Below, piece after piece: positions 60,564 through 64,000 of a stretch of 64,000 bases of DNA. A program made the position numbers and the translations under genes. The notes under the pieces are model-generated. The model had not been told where the DNA came from and made no database searches. It saw nothing but the letters and a program-made list of their open reading frames with translations. The DNA is from Pseudomonas sp. S09G 359 (GTDB lineage Bacteria > Pseudomonadota > Gammaproteobacteria > Pseudomonadales > Pseudomonadaceae). The stretch's first letter is position 1. Each line of letters opens with the position of its first letter. The DNA is taken from positions 998,501 through 1,062,500 of the forward strand of contig NZ_CP025263.1 of the NCBI RefSeq assembly GCF_002843605.1, given 5' to 3'.

Positions 60564-60645
60564 TTGGATCTGCGGTGCTTTCGAAGCTTGCACGCCGCAG
60601 GTAGACTTCAAACCCCGTGTAAATGTCTGCAGGCTGGAGTCGGTA

Positions 60646-60933
60646 ATGCGTAAAGATAAGAAACAGGTGATTGGTGATGAGATCGGCGACGATCAGATCA
60701 AGTTGTTCCTGGACTTCGAGCCCGTTGACGCGACTTCGCCGTCCCTGCACAAGCTGATCAAGGCTTACCGTGGCCTGCGTATCGACGACTTCGAGCGGTT
60801 CCTGGGTTTTTTCAAGGAAGCCGGCCTGGACCTGGATGGCAAGGATGAGCATGGCCAGACCTTCGTCGATCTGATCAAGGACCAGCGCAATGCGGACGAG
60901 TACATCGAGCTGATCGAAAAAGCCCGCGGCTGA
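60646..60933 (+). CDS. PA4642-family small conserved protein
   Basis: The 95-residue acidic, helical protein (MRKDKKQVIGDEIGDDQIKL; ...FVDLIKDQRNADEYIELI) matches the small conserved protein found beside mqo in pseudomonads. It has no signal peptide. The central GLRIDDFERFLGFFKEAGLD suggests paired helices. Its function is unknown. A GGAG ribosome site precedes ATG 60646, and a shared terminator separates it from mqo. Confidence 0.82.
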   Translation: MRKDKKQVIGDEIGDDQIKLFLDFEPVDATSPSLHKLIKAYRGLRIDDFERFLGFFKEAGLDLDGKDEHGQTFVDLIKDQRNADEYIELIEKARG

Positions 60934-60950
60934 TTATCCTGCTCACAAAA

Positions 60951-60988
60951 AAACGCCCCGTTCTCATCACGAGAGCGGGGCGTTTTTT
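60951..60988. terminator. Bidirectional terminator between the small gene and mqo
   Basis: ACGCCCCGTTCTC pairs with GAGAGCGGGGCGT (one mismatch), with A-runs before and TTTTTT after, serving both convergent genes. Confidence 0.9.
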
Positions 60989-61002
60989 ATTGCGTCACGA
61001 CT

Positions 61003-62511
61003 TCAAGCGTAGCTCTCGGTCTCGGCGGCAGGTTCAACCAGCTCCAGGCTGATGTTGTTCTGCGCGTTGATCTTGCGATACAGCTCGGCGTCCGTCTCCA
61101 GAACCTTTTCCCGTGCCGGGAAAATCTCGTGCAGCTTGGTCGCCCACTCGCCTGCAGCCTTCGCGGGGAAGCAACGCTCGATCAGTTCGAGCATGATCGA
61201 AACAGTTACCGAAGCGCCTGGGGAGGCGCCCAGCAGCGCCGCCAGCGAGCCGTCTTTGGCCGCGACCAGCTCGGTGCCGAATTGCAGCACGCCACCTTTT
61301 TTCGGGTCTTTCTTGATGATCTGCACCCGTTGGCCGGCCACTTCCAGGCGCCAGTCTTCGGCTTTTGCTTCAGGGTAGAAGCGGCGCAGGGATTCCAGGC
61401 GCTGTTCCATGGACTGGCGTACTTCGCTGACCAGGTACTTGGTCAGGTCCATGTTGTCGCGGGCCACGGCCAGCATCGGGCCGATGTTGCCGGCGCGAAT
61501 CGACAGCGGCAGGTCCAGGAACGAGCCGTGCTTGAGGAACTTGGTGGTGAAGCCGGCGTAAGGCCCGAACAGCAGGGATTTCTTGCCGTCCACCACACGG
61601 GTGTCCAGGTGCGGCACCGACATCGGTGGCGAACCCACGGCAGCCTGGCTGTAGACCTTGGCCTGGTGGTGCTTGACCACTTCGGGGTTGTCGCAACGCA
61701 GCCACTGGCCGCTGACCGGGAAGCCGCCAAAGCCTTTGCTTTCTTCGATGCCCGAGGCCTGCAGCAGCGGCAGGGCTGCGCCACCGGCGCCGAGGAAGAC
61801 GAACTTGGCGTCGACTTCGCGGCTATTACCGCTGTTGACGTCCTTGATGCTCACGGTCCAGCCGGCGCCGTTGCGCTTGAGGCCGGTGACGCGCTTGCTG
61901 TACTTGACCTGGGCATCCGGGGAGCTGGTCAGGTGGCCGAGCAGTTGGTTGGTCAGCGCGCCGAAGTTGACGTCGGTGCCGTTCATAACGCGGGTGGCGG
62001 CGATCTTTTCGTCGAGCGGGCGGCCCGGCATCATCAATGGCATCCACTCGGCCATTTCGCTACGGTCTTCGGTGTAGTGCATATCCGCGAACGCGTGGTG
62101 CTGGCTGAGGGATTCAAAGCGTTTCTTGAGGAAGGACACGCCTTTTTCGCCCTGCACGAAGCTCAGGTGCGGCACCGGGCTGATAAAGGACTTGGACGAG
62201 CCAAAGGTGCCTTTTTTGGTCAGGTACGCCCAGAACTGCTTCGACACCTCGAACTGGGTGTTGATGTGCACCGCTTTCTTGATGTCGATGGAGCCATCGG
62301 CGGCCTGCGGGGTGTAGTTCAGCTCACACAGCCCGGCATGGCCGGTACCGGCGTTGTTCCACGGGTTGGAACTTTCCGCGGCACCCGAATCCATCAGCTC
62401 AACGACTTCCAGCTTGAGGCCGGGGTCGAGCTCTTTGAGCAGCACGGCCAGGGTGGCACTCATGATGCCGGCCCCTACCAGTACTACGTCGACTGCTTCG
62501 TTATGCGCCAT
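61003..62511 (-). CDS. mqo: Malate:quinone oxidoreductase
   Basis: The 502-residue FAD enzyme oxidises malate to oxaloacetate and feeds quinone directly. The dinucleotide-binding motif is [17 protein letters not shown] near residue 10, and the family region [20 protein letters not shown] follows. The length is standard. Many pseudomonads depend on Mqo rather than NAD malate dehydrogenase for the TCA cycle. ATG 62511 has GGAG upstream. Confidence 0.96.
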   Translation of the reverse strand: MAHNEAVDVVLVGAGIMSATLAVLLKELDPGLKLEVVELMDSGAAESSNPWNNAGTGHAGLCELNYTPQAADGSIDIKKAVHINTQFEVSKQFWAYLTKKGTFGSSKSFISPVPHLSFVQGEKGVSFLKKRFESLSQHHAFADMHYTEDRSEMAEWMPLMMPGRPLDEKIAATRVMNGTDVNFGALTNQLLGHLTSSPDAQVKYSKRVTGLKRNGAGWTVSIKDVNSGNSREVDAKFVFLGAGGAALPLLQASGIEESKGFGGFPVSGQWLRCDNPEVVKHHQAKVYSQAAVGSPPMSVPHLDTRVVDGKKSLLFGPYAGFTTKFLKHGSFLDLPLSIRAGNIGPMLAVARDNMDLTKYLVSEVRQSMEQRLESLRRFYPEAKAEDWRLEVAGQRVQIIKKDPKKGGVLQFGTELVAAKDGSLAALLGASPGASVTVSIMLELIERCFPAKAAGEWATKLHEIFPAREKVLETDAELYRKINAQNNISLELVEPAAETESYA

Positions 62512-63235
62512 TTAACGCGTCTCCAAAATCTGCAGCACCAAATTGACGGCATGGCTGCCAGGAGTGACGGGGCTATTCACGTGTTGCCCCAGATTACCCA
62601 TGGCCAGGATCGCCATGTCCGATTCGCAATTCTTTGCAACTTCAGCGCACGCTTCCTGCCGGGCCTATCTGCCTATGAACGCATTCATGGGCGCCTGTGG
62701 CAATTCGACTTATGGTCAAAGCGTGCGATTCGTGCAACCAATCCGTAGCGGACAGGCTCAAGCTCCGGTTTTTGAGGCGTGCTCGGTCCTGTGTGGTTGG
62801 GCTGTTCCAGACGCTGATGGTGCTTGTACAAACGCCAAACTATTCATTTGCTCGCCACACTCTTGTGAAGTTGTGAAAACCCGTTTTTTCACGCTCTTTT
62901 GAAGACGTGAACCTCAAAAAAGGGCTGCCCCAGCCTGGCACCTGGCCCGGATACCTTGCCGACACGCGGCAAAACGGGCAAAAACTCAAGTGGCCGAGCG
63001 CAATGGCAGCTCTGGCAGATTCGGGTAAAGGCGGGTGGTTTGCAGGGAAAACAGCAAGCGCGCCAGCTTCACTCGATCTGTGTGGGCGGCTCTCTGTGGG
63101 CGATTGGGGAGTTAACGCCGAGGCATTAACGATGCTGCGAGGCCCGATCAGGAGACGTCCTTATAATCGGGGGGAGATTGTAGCGAAGAACGCCAAGGAA
63201 ATGGGCGTGTTTTATGACTTTTATTAGCTGTTCGG
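62512..63235. other. Intergenic region without a supported gene
   Basis: I see no gene with a convincing ribosome site or recognisable product here. It includes a weak A/T stem (GTGAAAA/TTTTTCAC, 62873-62892) and an isolated TATAAT (63162-63167) without a -35 partner. It must contain the mqo promoter on the minus strand. Confidence 0.5.
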
Positions 63236-63469
63236 TCAGGCGGCCAACGGTTGGTGCCGCAGCGGCTGCGCTGGACGTGGGCTGACCCGGGCCTTGGCCG
63301 GCAACGGGCGATGCATCCAGCTCAGGCGAATTTCTTCGATTTCCACCCAGCCTTCACCCACCGGAGGTTGGCAGCATTCCTTGAAGGCCTGGCAGCGGCC
63401 TTGCGCATCCAGCAGCGCGAACTGGCGAAGGGCGGGCTTGCGGGCAAACAGCGACCAGAGAAAATGCAT
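63236..63469 (-). CDS. Small conserved protein of unknown function
   Basis: The 77-residue product (MHFLWSLFARKPALRQFALLD...; EGWVEIEEIRLSWMHRPLP) has no membrane segment beyond a short hydrophobic N-terminus and no motif I recognise. A near-perfect AGGAGG lies nine bases before ATG 63469, which strongly supports translation from there; the open frame upstream is disregarded. Basic C-terminus rich in Pro and Arg. Confidence 0.75.
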   Translation of the reverse strand: MHFLWSLFARKPALRQFALLDAQGRCQAFKECCQPPVGEGWVEIEEIRLSWMHRPLPAKARVSPRPAQPLRHQPLAA

Positions 63470-63663
63470 GGCGATCAACCTCCTGAGATTGAGGCCAAGC
63501 ATGCCAGCCCGGGATGACGGGCCGATGTAATGGCTGTTACATCTCGGTGACATCGAACCGCGACGCGGGCCATGGGTCACAGGTTGTAACTGCCGCTAGT
63601 TCCCCGCAGTGGCGCCCCGCTATACTGCCGGCCTGTCGGTACCTGATTTCTGGAGAGAAGAGC

Positions 63664-64000
63664 ATGTTGCAACGCCTGTTGTTCGGTTTGATCACTGTGA
63701 CCAGTTTGACCCTGGTTGGCTGCGCCAACAGCCCGCAACAACTGACCCCGGAACCGAAACTCACCACGCAGTTGGCCCCAGTGGGCCACGGCCAGGCGGT
63801 GTCGGTGCGGGTGGTGGATGGTCGCCCATCGCCGACCCTCGGCTCGCGCGGTGGCCTGTACCCGGAAACCGCCCTGGTCTCGGTGAACGCTCAAGACGTA
63901 CTGCCCAAGCTGCAAGCCCAGGCTGAAGCCGCTGTGCGCCTGCTGGGTTTCACCCCGAGCCCCAACGCGCCGGGCGCTCCGCAGCTGACCATCACCCTGG
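63664..64000 (+). CDS. YajG-family lipoprotein, N-terminal part
   Basis: The visible 112 residues begin with a lipoprotein signal (MLQRLLFGLITVTSLTLVGC; lipobox LVGC) followed by the YajG-type region QAVSVRVVDGRPSPTLGSRG and VSVNAQDVLPKLQAQAEAAV. Homologues are outer-membrane lipoproteins of unknown function. The gene runs off the right end of the window. Confidence 0.82.
   Translation, partial: MLQRLLFGLITVTSLTLVGCANSPQQLTPEPKLTTQLAPVGHGQAVSVRVVDGRPSPTLGSRGGLYPETALVSVNAQDVLPKLQAQAEAAVRLLGFTPSPNAPGAPQLTITL

Noticed and set aside
63162..63167. TATAAT as a promoter of a small RNA before the 77-residue gene
   Set aside because: No -35 element at 15-19 bp and no terminator hairpin downstream.
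62543..63227. Two open frames of 119 and 106 codons on the plus strand upstream of mqo
   Set aside because: No ribosome site, no recognisable product, atypical composition and partial overlap with the expected mqo promoter.

Overview
The window is chromosomal DNA of a fluorescent pseudomonad, most likely the Pseudomonas fluorescens group. This rests on high GC content, typical gene orders (trpS-side zapE/rplM/rpsI/petABC/sspAB; gatCAB/mreBCD/maf/rng/yhdP/tldD/pmbA; fagA-fumC-orfX-sodA; kdsD-kdsC-lptCAB-rpoN-hpf-ptsN-rapZ-ptsO; mlaFEDCB-bolA-murA-hisGDC; uraA-upp/hpt/mqo) and many REP/REPIN palindromes with GTGGGAGSGGGCTTGC-type arms between genes. No tRNA, rRNA, insertion sequence, prophage or CRISPR array was found.

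Layout. 0-10 kb: zapE, a GlxA-type regulator, a frameshifted long-chain-type acyl-CoA dehydrogenase, an aldo/keto reductase, ribosomal proteins L13/S9, the cytochrome bc1 operon and sspAB. 10-19 kb: a hexarate (galactarate/glucarate) catabolic island with a GntR/FadR regulator, 5-dehydro-4-deoxyglucarate dehydratase, ketoglutarate-semialdehyde dehydrogenase, a GudP-type permease and galactarate dehydratase, followed by an AEC transporter. A zinc phospholipase C-like gene sits between the regulator and its presumed targets and carries a textbook LexA box. 19-24 kb: an operon of RlpA-like lipoprotein, Ca2+/Na+ antiporter and CMD-family protein, then gatCAB. 24.6-37.8 kb: cell shape and envelope genes mreBCD, maf, rng, yhdP, a nitrilase-family hydrolase, tldD, darP and pmbA.

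37.9-41.7 kb: a Fur-controlled iron-sparing operon (fagA, iron-independent fumarase fumC, orfX, Mn-superoxide dismutase) with a ZIP metal transporter just downstream. 41.7-48.8 kb (minus strand): Kdo/LPS export genes, then rpoN and the nitrogen PTS. 49-57 kb (plus strand): the Mla phospholipid transporter, BolA-family ibaG, murA and hisG/hisD/hisC. 57-64 kb: uracil and purine salvage, malate:quinone oxidoreductase, small uncharacterised proteins and the start of a YajG-type lipoprotein cut by the window end.

Most of the window is conserved housekeeping DNA. The main items for a second look are the LexA-box phospholipase C-like gene, the single-base frameshift in the acyl-CoA dehydrogenase, a probable ATT start of mreC (and a non-AUG start of the antiporter), terminator-like hairpins inside the his and kdgD operons, a roughly 75-nt near-continuous hairpin between petC and sspA, and a 10-base operator half-site shared by the GntR gene and kdgD.
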